Assembly: GCA_022828595.1 (NCBI GenBank)
Contig: JAKGHH010000001.1
Coordinates: 141,813,017 to 141,877,016, forward strand
DNA from: Nelumbo lutea
Taxonomy: Eukaryota; Streptophyta; Magnoliopsida; Proteales; Nelumbonaceae
Direction of reading: 5' to 3'
Length of the DNA: 64,000 nucleotides
A model generated the notes under the pieces. The model did no database searches. It saw only the letters and a list, made by a program, of their open reading frames with translations, and was not told where the DNA came from. Shown here one piece after another: positions 12,640-23,026 of the stretch. How positions within the stretch are numbered: position 1 is the first letter of the stretch; the number at the start of each line of letters is the position of its first letter. The position numbers and the translations under genes were made by a program.

Positions 12640-13440
12640 CATTACCGACTTGGCCATATCGGTATTGACCGAATCACAAGACTAGTAAATGATGGTCCTT
12701 TGGATTTTCTAATCGTAAAAGATCTTTCCACTTATGAGCCCTGCCTCCGAGGCAAGATGACAAAACGACCATTTAACGGTAAGCCTAAAAGATGTACAGG
12801 CACACTTGACCTTATACATACCGATGTATTTGGTCCCCTGAGTTTTATGACTCATAACCAATATGTGTATTTCAATATCTTCTTTGATGACTACTCACGA
12901 TATAGTTACGTGTACCTAATGAGACAAAAGTCTGAATCCTTTGAAAAGTTCAAGGAGTTCAGACAAGAAGTTAAAAAATAGTTAGGGAGAGAAATTAAGG
13001 CCCTTCGATTAGATCGAGGTGGTGAGTATCTCTCTAATGAGTTCAAGGACTACTTGAAGGCCAATGGGATAATATCGCAGTTGGCTCCTCCTGTAACACC
13101 GCAAGTTAACGGTGCTTTAGAGAGGAGGAATAGGACATTGTTAGACATGGTCCAGTCACTTGTCAAACGGTCGGAATTGCCCACATCCTTTTGGGGATAT
13201 ACGTTAGAGACTGCAATCTACATGCTGAATCAGGTTCCAACCAAATCGATTCCGAAAACTCCATACAAACTATGGACCGGAAAGAAACCAAGTGTTAGAC
13301 ACTTGAAGATTTGGGGTTATCCTGCGCATGTTCAAAGAATGAGTGTGGACAAGTTGGAATCCAAGACTAGTTGTTGCCTATTTTTAGGGTACCTAAAGGA
13401 TTCAGTGGATTATCTTTTCTATGACCCAAGTGAGTAGAAA
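12640..13440 (+). pseudogene. Copia integrase, broken
   Basis: GAG-pre-integrase and integrase core. The C-P-C-L part of the HHCC zinc region is seen around 12730-12760 (EPCLRGKMTKRPF). The first catalytic Asp is in LDLIHTDVFGPL, the second in the LDRGGEYLSNEF block just after the stop at 12979-12981, and the Glu is in PQVNGALERRNRTLLDM (13110-13160). FFDDYSRYSYVYLM lies between them. The segment at 13054-13437 then reads to a stop at 13435. It catalyses insertion of the element's cDNA in a working copy; here the frame is interrupted at least twice. Confidence 0.85.
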
Positions 13441-13536
13441 GTGTTCTGTAGTTGAAATGCTTAGTTCTTAGAGACTAATTACATCCTGGACACCCATCAT
13501 CAGGAAATTGTTCTTAATGAGAAGAGCTCAGGACCA

Positions 13537-14650
13537 GTGGGAGATGTCCCACAATTTCTAGGTAGTGACCAACCTAGAAGATCCACCCGGGTATCTAGGC
13601 CACCAGTCCATTATGGTTATGATCAGGATAGTTACCTGATGGAAGCCTTGACTAGTGAGGAGGATCCCATAACTTGCGCAGAAGCTATGTTGAACATAGA
13701 TTCCCAGAAGTGGGTGGAGGCCATGAGAGATAAGATGGACTCGGTGGAGGCCAATGGAGTCTGGACTCTATTGATCCGCCCTCCGAGGTAAAAGCAATTG
13801 GTTGCAAATGGATCTATAAGAGGAAGAAGGGCCCCAATGACAAGATTGAGACCTACAAAGCTTGTTTGGTGGCGAAAGGGTATACTCAGAAAGAAGGCAT
13901 CGACTATGAGGAAACCTTTTCGCCCGTGACCATGCTTAAATCCATTATGATCCTGCTAGCTGTAGCAACATACCATGACAACAAGATTTGGCAAATGGAT
14001 GTCAAAACCGCATTCGTGAATGGAGATCTTAGTGAAGATATCTACATGCAGCAGCCGCAAGGCTTCATTGCTGTTGGTCAAGAACACATGGTATATAAGC
14101 TTAATAGATCCATATATGGACTTAAGAAAGCTTCTAGGAGTTGGAACATCCATTTTGACTCTGTCATCAAATCGTTTGGCTTTGAGTAGAATCCAGATGA
14201 GCCATGTGTTTACAGAAAGTCCAGTGGGGATAAGGTCACATTCTTGGTGTTGTATGTGGACGATATCCTACTCATTGGGAATGATGTAGGAATGTTTACA
14301 GTCAAGGTATGACTTTCGTAGCAATTATCCATGAAAGATCTTGGAGAAGCTTCATATATACTAGGTCTTTGACTCTATAGAGATAGATCGAAGCGGATAA
14401 TTGGATTATCCCAGGCTGCCTACATTGACAAAATTGTCAAAAGGTACAGCGTGGAGAACTCCAAGAAAGGAAACGTTCCTTTCAGGCACGGAGTCACTCT
14501 CCAAGAAGATGTCTCCCAAGACTTTTGAAAAGATTGAGGGCATGAAAGATGTTTCCTATGCCTCAACCATAGGGAGCATCATGTATGTCATGTTGTGCAC
14601 TCGCCCTGACATTGCTCAGGCGGTGAGTGTCGTAAGCAGGTTCTAGGCCA
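13537..14650 (+). pseudogene. Copia reverse transcriptase, broken
   Basis: The N-terminal part (MDSVEANGVWTLL) ends at a stop near 13789; the next frame gives GCKWIYKRKKG and MVAKGYTQKEGIDYEETFSP (13866 on), then WQMDVKTAFVNGDL with a conserved catalytic Asp and LNRSIYGLKKASRSWN. A stop at 14187-14189 interrupts it. The catalytic box LYVDDILLIGND is at about 14249-14284 in another frame. C-terminal pieces reach SIMYVMLCTRPDIAQAVSVV (14579-14638). Four or more disabling changes. Confidence 0.87.
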
Positions 14651-14836
14651 ACCCAGGGCAGAAGCATTGGGCTGCTGTGAAGAACATACTCAAATACCTT
14701 CGAATGACAAAAGAGTTTTGTCTGGTATTTAATGGTAGTTCACTACAAATTCTGGGGTATACTGGTGCCGATTTCCAGTCAGATCCAGATGATAGAAAGT
14801 CTACATCTTGGAATATTTTCATGATAGGATCGTGCG

Positions 14837-15235
14837 TTGTTTGTTGGAAAAAATAGCAAACAGGGGTCCACGACAGACTCCACAACTGAAGCCGAGTACA
14901 TTGCCGCAAATGAAGCTGCCAAAGAAGCCATGTGGATGAAGAAGTTTGTTCACGAATTAGGAGTGGTTCCGTCCAGCACATCACCCATCTCGTTGTTGTG
15001 TGACAACAGTGGACCGATCGCCCAGGCTAAGGATCCTCGGGCCCACTCAAAGTCAAAGCACATCGAGAGGAAGTACCATGTACTGCGGGAGATCGTTGGT
15101 AGAGGGGACGTCTTGATTCAGAAGGTAGCATCAGCGGATAATGTGACAGACCCATTAACTAAGCCACTCACACAGAAGGTGTTTGAGAAACACATGGAAA
15201 ATATGGGACTCCGGCTTGTACTAGATTGGACCTAA
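14837..15235 (+). pseudogene. Copia RNase H and polyprotein C-terminus
   Basis: 132 residues with STTEAEYIAANEAAKEAMW (RNase H catalytic Glu region), LLCDNSGPIAQAKDP (catalytic Asp), AHSKSKHIERKYHVLREIV and the tail DPLTKPLTQKVFEKHMENMG, ending in a stop at 15233. Its own stretch is open, but the frame is disconnected from the RT upstream. A polypurine tract (aagtgcaagtgggagc, 15234-15249) follows directly and touches the 3' LTR. Confidence 0.88.
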
Positions 15236-15249
15236 GTGCAAGTGGGAGC

Positions 15250-16889
15250 TGTTAGACAGTTTTGTATGCCCTTAGCTTCAATAAGTTTTGATGTACTTTT
15301 GATATTTAATGTAAATAAATAAAGTACATGTTTGATTCATGTTGTGTGTTATGCTTTTATGTAAGACCCTAAAACTGGACACTTAATGAAACTTGTGTTA
15401 GTTTTAAATATTCACAGTCAATGGATAAGTCTAGGGAGATTTATCCTGCCAAGGCTAACACCGTTGGGGTGGCTTGTCTCAACGCGAGGGTGAGACCTAA
15501 GGCACACGTAGTGTAGAATTACTTGAATCCTTGAACTGGACCAGATTTCCAGTATTGCCCTAGACCTTGGAGATTGATGGGCAAAATTGAAATGTTACAC
15601 CTGACCCATAGACCCGATTATAGTACTGCACTAGGTGTTGGATTGGACTGTCTTTGATATGCCAATCAGTGAGATCCTTAGCAGGGGTCAAAACCTAGGT
15701 ATGTTAGGACAGTTTGAGAAATCATCAGAGCGGGTGATCATAGTGACGGGATCAACCCCTTTGTCAGACAAAGGTAATGATCGGGGATGCACTCTCTCTG
15801 ATGGAAACCAAATTGTCGGCATTTGATTTCAAACGTTGGAATTTTTTTTTGCAAAATTTATATATATAATATATACTTACATATGGTTTCAAAATGTTTG
15901 CAAATGATTTTAATTCCTGGGATCCATGTGAGTAGAGAGTGCAACACTATTCCTTGCAGCCGAGGGAGAGGTTCTCTCTTGTCGGGTAGTGCTTGATCAT
16001 TATGGGTTGAGAGGTTAAGTATAAGGCCATTTAGGATAATACTTGATGGGCTAATTTTGCATCTGCCCACAGTGTCTTGGTTTTTATAAAATTGCTTGGC
16101 CCAGTGACCACTTAGTGTAAGTATTGGGCCCATAGGGTCCATGTGATGGGCTCAGGGGGTTCACTGGGCCTTCCAGTGAATTCGGATAGGCCTTGAAACA
16201 GAGGCTGGGCCGAACCCATGTGGCTGATGTGTAGATCAATGCTTGGGTCCCACACCATACAAAGAAGCCCAACTGGGCAGCAGTTTGGAAGACTATTGAG
16301 CACTTAATACATATTGGGCCTAAAGCCCATTTTCATCTGGGCTTATTTGATCAGTCACTTAAAGGGGCGGATCTGAGATTAGGTTAAGCCCAAAAGCTTA
16401 TCTAATCTGCAGATAAGATTAAGAGGAGTCCTAATCCAAATACTGATTTGGATAAGAGCAACTCCTAATATGATTAGGAGGTTTCTTAATCACTAAGAAA
16501 GAGGAGGAAAACCCTAATTTTGAATTACTTGAATTCGAACCCTAGGTGTTTTCAAGAGACCACCCTGCATTCCTGAGATAGGATCTACAGTCCTCCATCG
16601 AGTTCTTAAGAAGAACCTAGTTCGTGGTACGAACACTGCTAGTCCGGCTCCATCATCACTATGTCATCTTTAGTGGGAGCTGATCTTGGGATGTTCTTTG
16701 GGCGTGAACACCAACGTTGGGAGATACTACTTCTCTGGATTAGGTATAATCACTCCCTTCTCTTCTGGTTCAAATCTGGTCTGGTTTGGTTCAAGTAGGA
16801 TCCTTGAATTTTGATTCTAAAATCAGGGAATGCGATTCTCAATTGGAAGGAATGTAGGAAATTTTTGAAATTCGCCCACTCATTCCGCA
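15250..16889 (+). repeat. 3' LTR of the Angela-like Copia element
   Basis: Starts TGTTAGACAG directly after the polypurine tract and ends in attCCGCA, followed by the putative target duplication atagt. It corresponds to 8150-9775 and contains an extra segment near 16585-16700. Confidence 0.88.
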
Positions 16890-16894
16890 ATAGT

Positions 16895-17299
16895 TTTTTT
16901 TTTAATTTCCTGTGCTTTTTTATTGTGCAATTTATGTTATAATTTTTGTAATTTATTGTTTATATGATGCAATTTATGTTGTTTTTTGTAGTTTCATGTT
17001 CTTACTTTTGTTTTCTTTTTGTAAATTTTGTTATTTTCTTCATCTCTATGTTTTTTCTTTCGATGGTTTCTGTTATTTTTTATTTTCTCTGTGTTTTTTT
17101 TTTATATGTCTATATGTTTTTTTCTGCAATTTACATTTGTCTTAATGAATTAAAAGATTAATGGGTTGGATTGGGTCATATTAGATTTTGGTTAAACCCA
17201 ACCCAGATAATTTTTTTCTTAATGGGTCATTAATGGGTTGATGGAGTGGGTTGAACCATAAACAAAACCCAATGCACGCAAAGCCCCCAAATTGCCACC
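16895..17299. other. T-rich low-complexity DNA and hAT-like end
   Basis: 16895-17130 is strongly T-rich, with repeated 'ttttgtaattta' and 'gcaatttatg' words; the apparent Phe/Tyr/Cys-rich frames are artefacts of composition. 17150-17299 has 'aatgggtt' repeats and ends ...aattgccaccccc, which looks like the end of a hAT-type element, but I could not pair it securely. Confidence 0.5.
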
Positions 17300-17307
17300 C
17301 CCTTACC

Positions 17308-17708
17308 TAGGGCTGTCAATGGATTGGTCCTGTCCAGTCCAAAATCAATTTGGACGGATTGGACAAATCAAAAAGACATGGTGGATTGTACTAATCCAAT
17401 CCAAAATATTTATTAGTTAGGACTGGACCTGGTCCTTCCGTAATAAATTTATATTGGATTTGATTGGATTAATCCAATATCCGATCCATTGAAATAAGAT
17501 ACAAATATAGGTATCAATAGATCGGGTTTGGGTTGAAACCAATTTAAGTTAAAATAAATTTAAACAAATTGGATGGTCCAAACATTGAATTGGACTAGTC
17601 CAAAATGATCCAAATTATTCATTGAATTGGATTGGACCTGATCCATTTGTAATGGCTCACATTGGACTGGATCGGGTTGGACCAAATCTAGTTCAATCCA
17701 CATCCCTA
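17308..17708. mobile_element. hAT-type miniature element with perfect 8-bp duplication
   Basis: 401 bp, starting TAGGGCTGTCAATGGATTGG and ending ...CACATCCCTA, so the termini are inverted (TAGGG / CCCTA with further matches inside). Both sides carry cccttacc (17300-17307 and 17709-17716), a perfect 8-bp target duplication as expected for hAT transposons. The interior is made of 'ggattggac' and 'ccaatcc' words and has no transposase. Confidence 0.88.
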
Positions 17709-17883
17709 CCCTTACCATTGTGACTTTTGTGATCACACCCCCACCCACCCACCAAACCAAACCCTGATATTCTGGTAGATTACAACTCCATTCACCTTCC
17801 GGGTTTGTATGGGGAGTATTAGCAGAAATGTGAACTAGTGTTAATTTATGCAAATACTCCCCAAATGATTTGTTATATATAAT

Positions 17884-18477
17884 TGTTGACGTTTGGTGTG
17901 GCTAGGAAATTCAACAGTCACCATAACTGTTGTCTTTTGGTATGACTACTGAGACTCAACAGTCACAATTACTCCACTAAAATTGCTCCATTTATTTCGA
18001 CTTCTCTAATTCCGCCCCTCCATTTTTTCGCCTGAAATCTAGGGACCATGTTCCCTATTTTCTTCTATAAAAGGCAAGCTTCTAGGGAGTAGGATGATGA
18101 TGGAGAATAAGCATTAGAAAGCTGAAGAGGAGCTTCCTACTATGTTTGGTATCGATTTTCTTCTTCACTACTGCCATTAAGGATTTTTTTCACACCAGAT
18201 CAAAGCAGTCATCTATGCTATGGAGTGCTTCAAGGCTTTGTTAAAGGCATTTCGACACTAGTAAGGTGGGCAGTTTGTAATACTCTCATCAAGGATATGA
18301 ATAAACAAGTTTTCTTTCCTCTCCTGTGGATGTAGATTTCTTTGATCGAACCACGTAAATCTGGTGCCATCTTTACCTTTCTTTTGCTCTTATTATTTGC
18401 TTTATAATTCACATAGTTCTCATTATTTTCTTGTTTGCCATACTACTGAATCGGTAATTCAAAGTTTAATCCTAACA
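17884..18477 (+). repeat. 5' LTR of the Tork-like Copia element
   Basis: Starts TGTTGACGTTTGGTG and ends TTTAATCCTAACA; the terminal TGTT...AACA is inverted. A TATA box (tataaaag, 18066-18073) is followed by the likely transcribed part. Matches 22426-23021. Confidence 0.92.
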
Positions 18478-18480
18478 AAT

Positions 18481-18492
18481 TGGTATCAAAGC
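18481..18492 (+). other. Primer-binding site (initiator tRNA-Met type)
   Basis: TGGTATCAAAGC begins 3 bases after the 5' LTR and matches the plant initiator-Met complement TGGTATCAGAGC at 11 of 12 positions. Reverse transcription of the element would start here. Confidence 0.85.
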
Positions 18493-18530
18493 ATTATTTT
18501 GGGATTATTTATTGATTAATTTTGTTACTA

Positions 18531-19250
18531 ATGGCATCAATGAAGTTTAACATTGAAAAATTTGATCGATGAATTTTGGTCTATGAAAGCTCAAGATGTG
18601 AGCGATTTTGATTTAGAACGGCTTGGAGAAGGCCTTGGCGGGACAAAAGAATAAGCCTGAATCCATGTTCGATGAAAAGTGGGAGGAGATTGATATGAAA
18701 ACCATGTCAGCTACTCATTCGTGCTTATCAAACGAGGTTCTTCATGAAGTTGTTAAAGAAACCTCTACAACAAAATTGTCGCTCAAGTTGGAGTCATTCT
18801 ATATGACAAAGAGTGTAACCAATCGGCTTCTGTTGAAAAGCAAACTTAAAGACCTTCATCTTTGGGAAGGTAACTCGATTAAAACCCACATTGATGAGTT
18901 TTTCTCGATTATCATGGATCTATAAAATATTGATGTTGTCATTGATGATGAAGATCTGACTATCACTCTTTTACGTTCTTTACCCGCATCATATAAGCAT
19001 TTTAGAGAGACCTTATTATATGGGCGTGAGGAGATTACAATTGAAGATGTAAAGAATGCATTGTTACAACGCGAACTGATTGGTAATCAACTAACCAATA
19101 GCCTAAGTAACTCCATAGCCGAGGGTCTCATTGGTCTAGGTCAAAGTATCATAATTTGACTTGCAACTACTACAAAAACAAATGTCATATTATGGCTGAA
19201 TGTTTCAAATTGCAAAATAAGCAGAAACATCAGGCAAGTGGTGACACAAA
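18531..19250 (+). pseudogene. Copia gag, broken (Tork-like element)
   Basis: Begins MASMKFNIEKFD at 18531 and shifts frame within 15 codons (a stop directly after FDR). The frame recovers at 18623 as EKALAGQKNKPESM and continues through HEVVKETSTTKLSLKLES to a stop at 18923. The expected continuation (DNIDVVIDDEDLTITLLRSLP type) follows in the same region. The zinc knuckle near 19159 reads CNYYKNKCHIMAEC, so the second Cys is Tyr and the usual Gly is Cys. Two stops or shifts plus a damaged knuckle. Confidence 0.82.
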
Positions 19251-19334
19251 GAAAGATCCTCAAGCTGAAGCAAGTGTTGCAGCAAACGAGTCAGAGAATG
19301 ATCTTTTGCTAAAGCAGATGCAGTTGCAAAGAAG

Positions 19335-19679
19335 GGTTCAGAATGGATTATGGACTCAGGATGCTCTTACCACATGTGTCCCGACAAAAGTTCATTCTCC
19401 ACATATGAGAATTTTGATGGTGGAGTTGTTTTGATGGGCAACAACGCAGCTTGCAAGGTTGTCAATAAAGGGACAGTTCGGGTGCGTATGCATGATGGTA
19501 TTCTGAGAACATTAAATGAAGTCCGTCATGTTCCTACTCTGAAGAAGAACCTGATTTCTTTGGGTACACTTGACTCCAGGGGTTGCAGATATTCAACTGA
19601 AGGTGGAGTTCTTAAGGTAACCAAATGTGCTTTGGTAGTTATGAAAGCTAACAAGGTTGGTAGATTATATGTATTGTAG
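19335..19679 (+). pseudogene. Copia aspartic protease (Tork-like element)
   Basis: The open frame contains WIMDSGCSYHMCPDKS, with the catalytic Asp in the DSG motif intact, then a flap region with VLMGNNAACKVVNKGTV and the pre-integrase linker VPTLKKNLISLGTLDS. A stop (tag) at 19677-19679 separates it from the integrase, which continues 9 bases later in the same frame, so this single stop is the break. Confidence 0.85.
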
Positions 19680-19688
19680 GGAAGTACT

Positions 19689-20790
19689 GTGATAGAATCC
19701 TCTGTTTTGGTCTCATCATCCATGTTCGAAGAAGATCTTACAAAGATGTGGCATATGAGGCTCGGACATATGAGCGAGAAAGGAATGACTTCTTTGAGCA
19801 AGCGGGGCTTACTTTGTGGGCATGTCATAGGTACTCTTGAATTCTGTGAACATTATGTGCTTGGTAAACACAAAAAGGTTAGCTTTGCCAAAGGGGTACA
19901 TAGGACCAAAGGTACACTTGATTACATCCATTTAGATTTATGGGGCCCTTCTCGTATTTCTTCGAAGGGTGGAGCAAATTATCTTCTGACATCCATCGAT
20001 GATTTCTCTAGAAAGGTATGGGTGTATTTTCTTAGAAATATAATTGATGTATTTGGAGTCTTTTTACAGTGGAAAACTATGACCGTGAAGCAGACAGGAA
20101 GGCAGATTAAAAGGTTGAGGACAGATAATGTGCTCGAGTTTTGTGAGACTGACTTTACAAATTATTGTTTGAAGGAAGGTATCGTTAGACACCGCACCTG
20201 TGTTGGTCGACCTCAACAGAACGGTGTGGCAGAGCGAATGAACCATACACTCTTGGAGAAGGCTTGTTGCATGTTGCCCAATGCAAGTTTGGATAAGTCT
20301 TTTTGGGCCAAAGTAGTTTCCACAACAACCTATTTAGTGAATCAATCTCTGCATTCAGCTCTTGAGGCTAAGACTCCTTTTGAGATTTGGTCAGGTACTC
20401 CTGTTGACTATTCATCTTTGAGAGTTTTTTTGTTGTCCTGCTTATACTCATGTTAACGATGGAAAGTTAGAACCTAGAGCCAAGAAATGTATCTTTGTGG
20501 GCTATGGCTCTGGTGTAAAGGGTTACAAATTGTATTGCCCATCGAGCAATAAAATTATTATTAGACATGATGTTATATTTGATGAATCACACATGTTATC
20601 TCCAAAGAATGAGGATTTTGTTGCTAGTAATTCGGGTACATCACAGGATGCCCAGATGCAGGTGGAGGTGGAGCCCAGTCCATCTTCACAGCCTTCACAG
20701 TCTATTTCAGATGAGCTGGTCACATCGGCTGATGTTCAGCCCAGTCAAGAGTCGCACACTATTGCTAAAGATAGACTGAGGGACAGATAA
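19689..20790 (+). pseudogene. Copia integrase (Tork-like element)
   Basis: 255 open codons plus a shifted tail. The zinc region holds WHMRLGHMSEKGM and CEHYVLGK: the His pair is present, while the Cys pair reads C-x2-Y, losing the second Cys. Core: LDYIHLDLWGPS (Asp), LRTDNVLEF (Asp) and RPQQNGVAERMNHTLLEKA (Glu), so the DDE residues are all there. A frameshift at about 20430 separates the C-terminal part, which continues as FVGYGSGVKGYKLYCPSSNK (about 20490-20550) and a Gln/Ser-rich linker to 20788. Confidence 0.88.
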
Positions 20791-20807
20791 GACCACCAAG
20801 GAGATTT

Positions 20808-21960
20808 GATGATTGTGTGTCTTATGCTTTGACCTTCGCTTGTGAGGTAGTTCGCACTACCGATCCAACCACTTACAATGAAGCAATATGTAGTCCAGAC
20901 AGTGGTAAGTGGTTAGTTGCCATGAAAGAGGAGATTGCATCTCTCGAAAAGAATTGCACATGGGAGCTTGTATCGCCACCACCAAAGAAGAAAATTGTTG
21001 GGTGCAAGTGGGTCTACAAGACTAAGGAGGGTATTCCTGGTGTTGAGGATGCTCGACACAAAGCAATGTTAGTGGCACAGGGTTTCAGTCAAGTTGCAGG
21101 TATTGACTATACCAAAGTCTTCTCCCCTATTGTTAAACATTCTTCTATTCCTACCTTGCTTGCTTTGGTAGCTATGCATGACATGGAATTAGAGCAGTTA
21201 GATGTTAAAACTGCACTCTTGCATGGTGACTTGAAAGAGAAGATTTATATGAAACAGTCAGACGGTTTTGTTGTGGAAGGGAAGGAAGACCACGTTTGCT
21301 TGTTGAAGAAGTCTCTGTATGGCCTTAAGCAGTCTCCAAGACAGTGGTATAAATGCTTTGACGCTTTCATGACTTCTAGTGGTTTTTCCAGGAGTGCTTT
21401 TGATAGTTGTGTTTATTTCAAGAAGCTCTCTGATGATTCCTTCATTTATCTGTTATTATATGTTGACGACATGCTCATTGCTTCTAAGAATAAGTTTGAA
21501 ATTGTGAAGTTGAAGTTTCTCTTGAACAGTGAGTTCGAGATGAAGAATCTGGGTCCACCGAAGAAAATTCTGGGTATGGAGATTATTCATGATCGTGAGA
21601 ATGAGAAACTGTTTCTCAGTCAGCATAACTATATTGAGAAAGTTCTTGATTGTTTTGGCATGTCAGATGCCAATCTTGTCTCCACTCCTCTAGCAGCTCA
21701 CTTCAAGTTGTCGGTGAAGCAGTCACCGAAGTCTAATGAGGAGAACGTCTATATGGCTCGTGTGCCTTACTCTAGTACTGTTGGTAGCATTGGCATGCTC
21801 GCGTCCAGATATTGCTCAGGCAGTCAGTGTTGTGAGCCATTATATGTCCTGTCCGGGGAAGGCTCATTGAGAATCTGTAAAGTGGATACTTAGGTATTTG
21901 AGAGGTACATCTGATTTCTACCTTGAGTTTGGAAGATCCATAGAGAAGCTTGCCGATTAT
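20808..21960 (+). pseudogene. Copia reverse transcriptase (Tork-like element)
   Basis: 358 open codons from 20817. It has GCKWVYKTKEG, the catalytic region LDVKTALLHGDLKEKIYM, KKSLYGLKQSPRQWYKCF, and the active-site box LLYVDDMLIAS. The palm and fingers are essentially intact. It is cut near 21800 by a small frameshift (after ARVPYSSTVGS), after which the DIAQAVSVVS-type motif is read in another frame. Upstream, a stop at 20788 isolates it from integrase. Confidence 0.9.
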
Positions 21961-22074
21961 TGTGATTCTGATTATGCTAGAGATCTTGGTTGAAGGAAAT
22001 CTCTCATTGGCTATTGTTTCACTTTGGGTAGTACCTCAGTTAGTTAGAAAGCTTCACTTTAGTCGATTGTTGCC

Positions 22075-22368
22075 TTGTCTACGACTGAAGCCGAGTATAT
22101 GGCGGTGGCTGATGCCGCTAAGGCTACAATGATATATTGTGACAGTCAGAGTACCATACATCTGACTCATGACCAGATGTTTCACGAGAGGACCAATCAC
22201 ATTGATGTGCATTATCACTTTCTTCGTGATATTGTTGACGATGGTCGTGTTTTGGTCAACAAAATAGCTTCCGCTGAGAATCCCGCAGATATGTTGACTA
22301 AGCCATTACCATCATCCAAATTTGATGCTTGCATCAACTTGGTGGGCCTTGTCTCATTTGATGCTTGA
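22075..22368 (+). pseudogene. Copia RNase H, internally deleted (Tork-like element)
   Basis: Begins with STTEAEYMAVADAAKATM and jumps directly to IYCDSQSTIHLTHDQMFHERTN. The segment usually between them (the WLQGLL..EL part, roughly 20-25 residues) is missing, so this is an in-frame deletion. The tail HIDVHYHFLRDIV...NPADMLTKPLP is normal. The domain is probably inactive. The polypurine tract (aaggtggggat) lies just before the 3' LTR. Confidence 0.85.
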
Positions 22369-22425
22369 TGCCCTTTGGGGCATTTGGAGGGGGAGATTTG
22401 TTTGAATTCTCGCCAAGGTGGGGAT

Positions 22426-23021
22426 TGTTGACGTTTGGTGTGGCTAGGGAATTCAATAGTCATAATAATTGTTGTCTTTTGGTATGACTGTTGAGACTCA
22501 ACAGTTACAATTACTCCACTAAAACTGCTCCATTTATTTCGACTCCTCTAATTCCGCCCCTCCATTTTTTCGCCAGAAATCTAGGGACCATGTTCCCTAT
22601 TTTCTTCTATAAAAGGCAAGCTTCTAGGGAGTATGATGATGATGGAGAATAAGCATTAGAAAGCTGAAGGGGAGCTTCCTACTATGTTTGGTATCGATTT
22701 TCTTCTTCACTACTGCCATTAAGGATTTTTTTTCACACCAGATCAAAGCAGTCATCTATGATATGGAGTGCTTCAAGGCTTTGTTAAAGGCATTTCGGCA
22801 CTAGTAAGGTGGCCAGTTTGTAATACTCTCATCAAGGATATGAATAAACAAGTTTTCTTTCCTCTCCCGTGGATGTAGGTCTCTTTGACCGATACACATA
22901 AATCTAGTGCCATCTTTACCTTTCTTTTGCTTTTATTATTTGCTTTATAATTCACATATTTCTCAATTATTTTCTTGTTTGGCATACTACTTAATCGATA
23001 ATTCAGACTTTAATCCTAACA
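22426..23021 (+). repeat. 3' LTR of the Tork-like Copia element
   Basis: Matches 17884-18477. TATA box tataaaag at 22608-22615. Ends CCTAACA followed by the target duplication ataat. Confidence 0.92.
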
Positions 23022-23026
23022 ATAAT

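Larger units (their letters stand above)
8150..16889 (+). mobile_element. Copia LTR retrotransposon, Angela-like, full length but inactive
   Basis: A complete 8.74 kb element with two LTRs, a long untranslated leader and a Copia polyprotein in the order gag, protease, integrase, RT, RNase H. LTRs start TGTTAGACAG and end in CCACA (5') or CCGCA (3'). Flanks acagt (8145-8149) and atagt (16890-16894) are a 4-of-5 match for a target duplication; the LTR end is uncertain by about 3 bp. The overall size, 1.6 kb LTRs and 1.6 kb leader fit the Angela (BARE-1-type) lineage. The polyprotein is broken by many stops and frameshifts, so the copy cannot be autonomous. Confidence 0.88.
17884..23021 (+). mobile_element. 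Copia LTR retrotransposon, Tork/TNT1-like, full length with perfect duplication
   Basis: 5,138 bp from TGTTGACG to CCTAACA, flanked on both sides by ataat (17879-17883 and 23022-23026). It has two about 595 bp LTRs, an initiator-Met primer-binding site, a gag-protease-integrase-RT-RNase H polyprotein, and a purine-rich tract before the 3' LTR. The protease (DSGCSYHMCP) and linker (VPTLKKNLISLGTLDS) motifs are those of the TNT1/Tork group. By eye the two LTRs differ at about 1 in 20 positions over the first 260 bases, so the insertion is not recent, and the coding region has a handful of disabling changes. Confidence 0.93.

Noticed and set aside
16912..17161. Hydrophobic Phe/Tyr-rich 'membrane protein' frames
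   Set aside because: T-rich low-complexity DNA gives such frames automatically; no motif or codon structure.
7424..17299. A hAT-type element interrupted by the Angela-like Copia element
   Set aside because: taggggtcgcaatttt at 7424 and aattgccacccc at 17290 are roughly inverted, but no matching 8-bp flanks were found, and the distance makes chance likely.
17560..17853. Open frame of 97 codons across the hAT-like MITE
   Set aside because: It lies on repeated ggattggac-type words of the element and continues into unrelated flank; no homology pattern.
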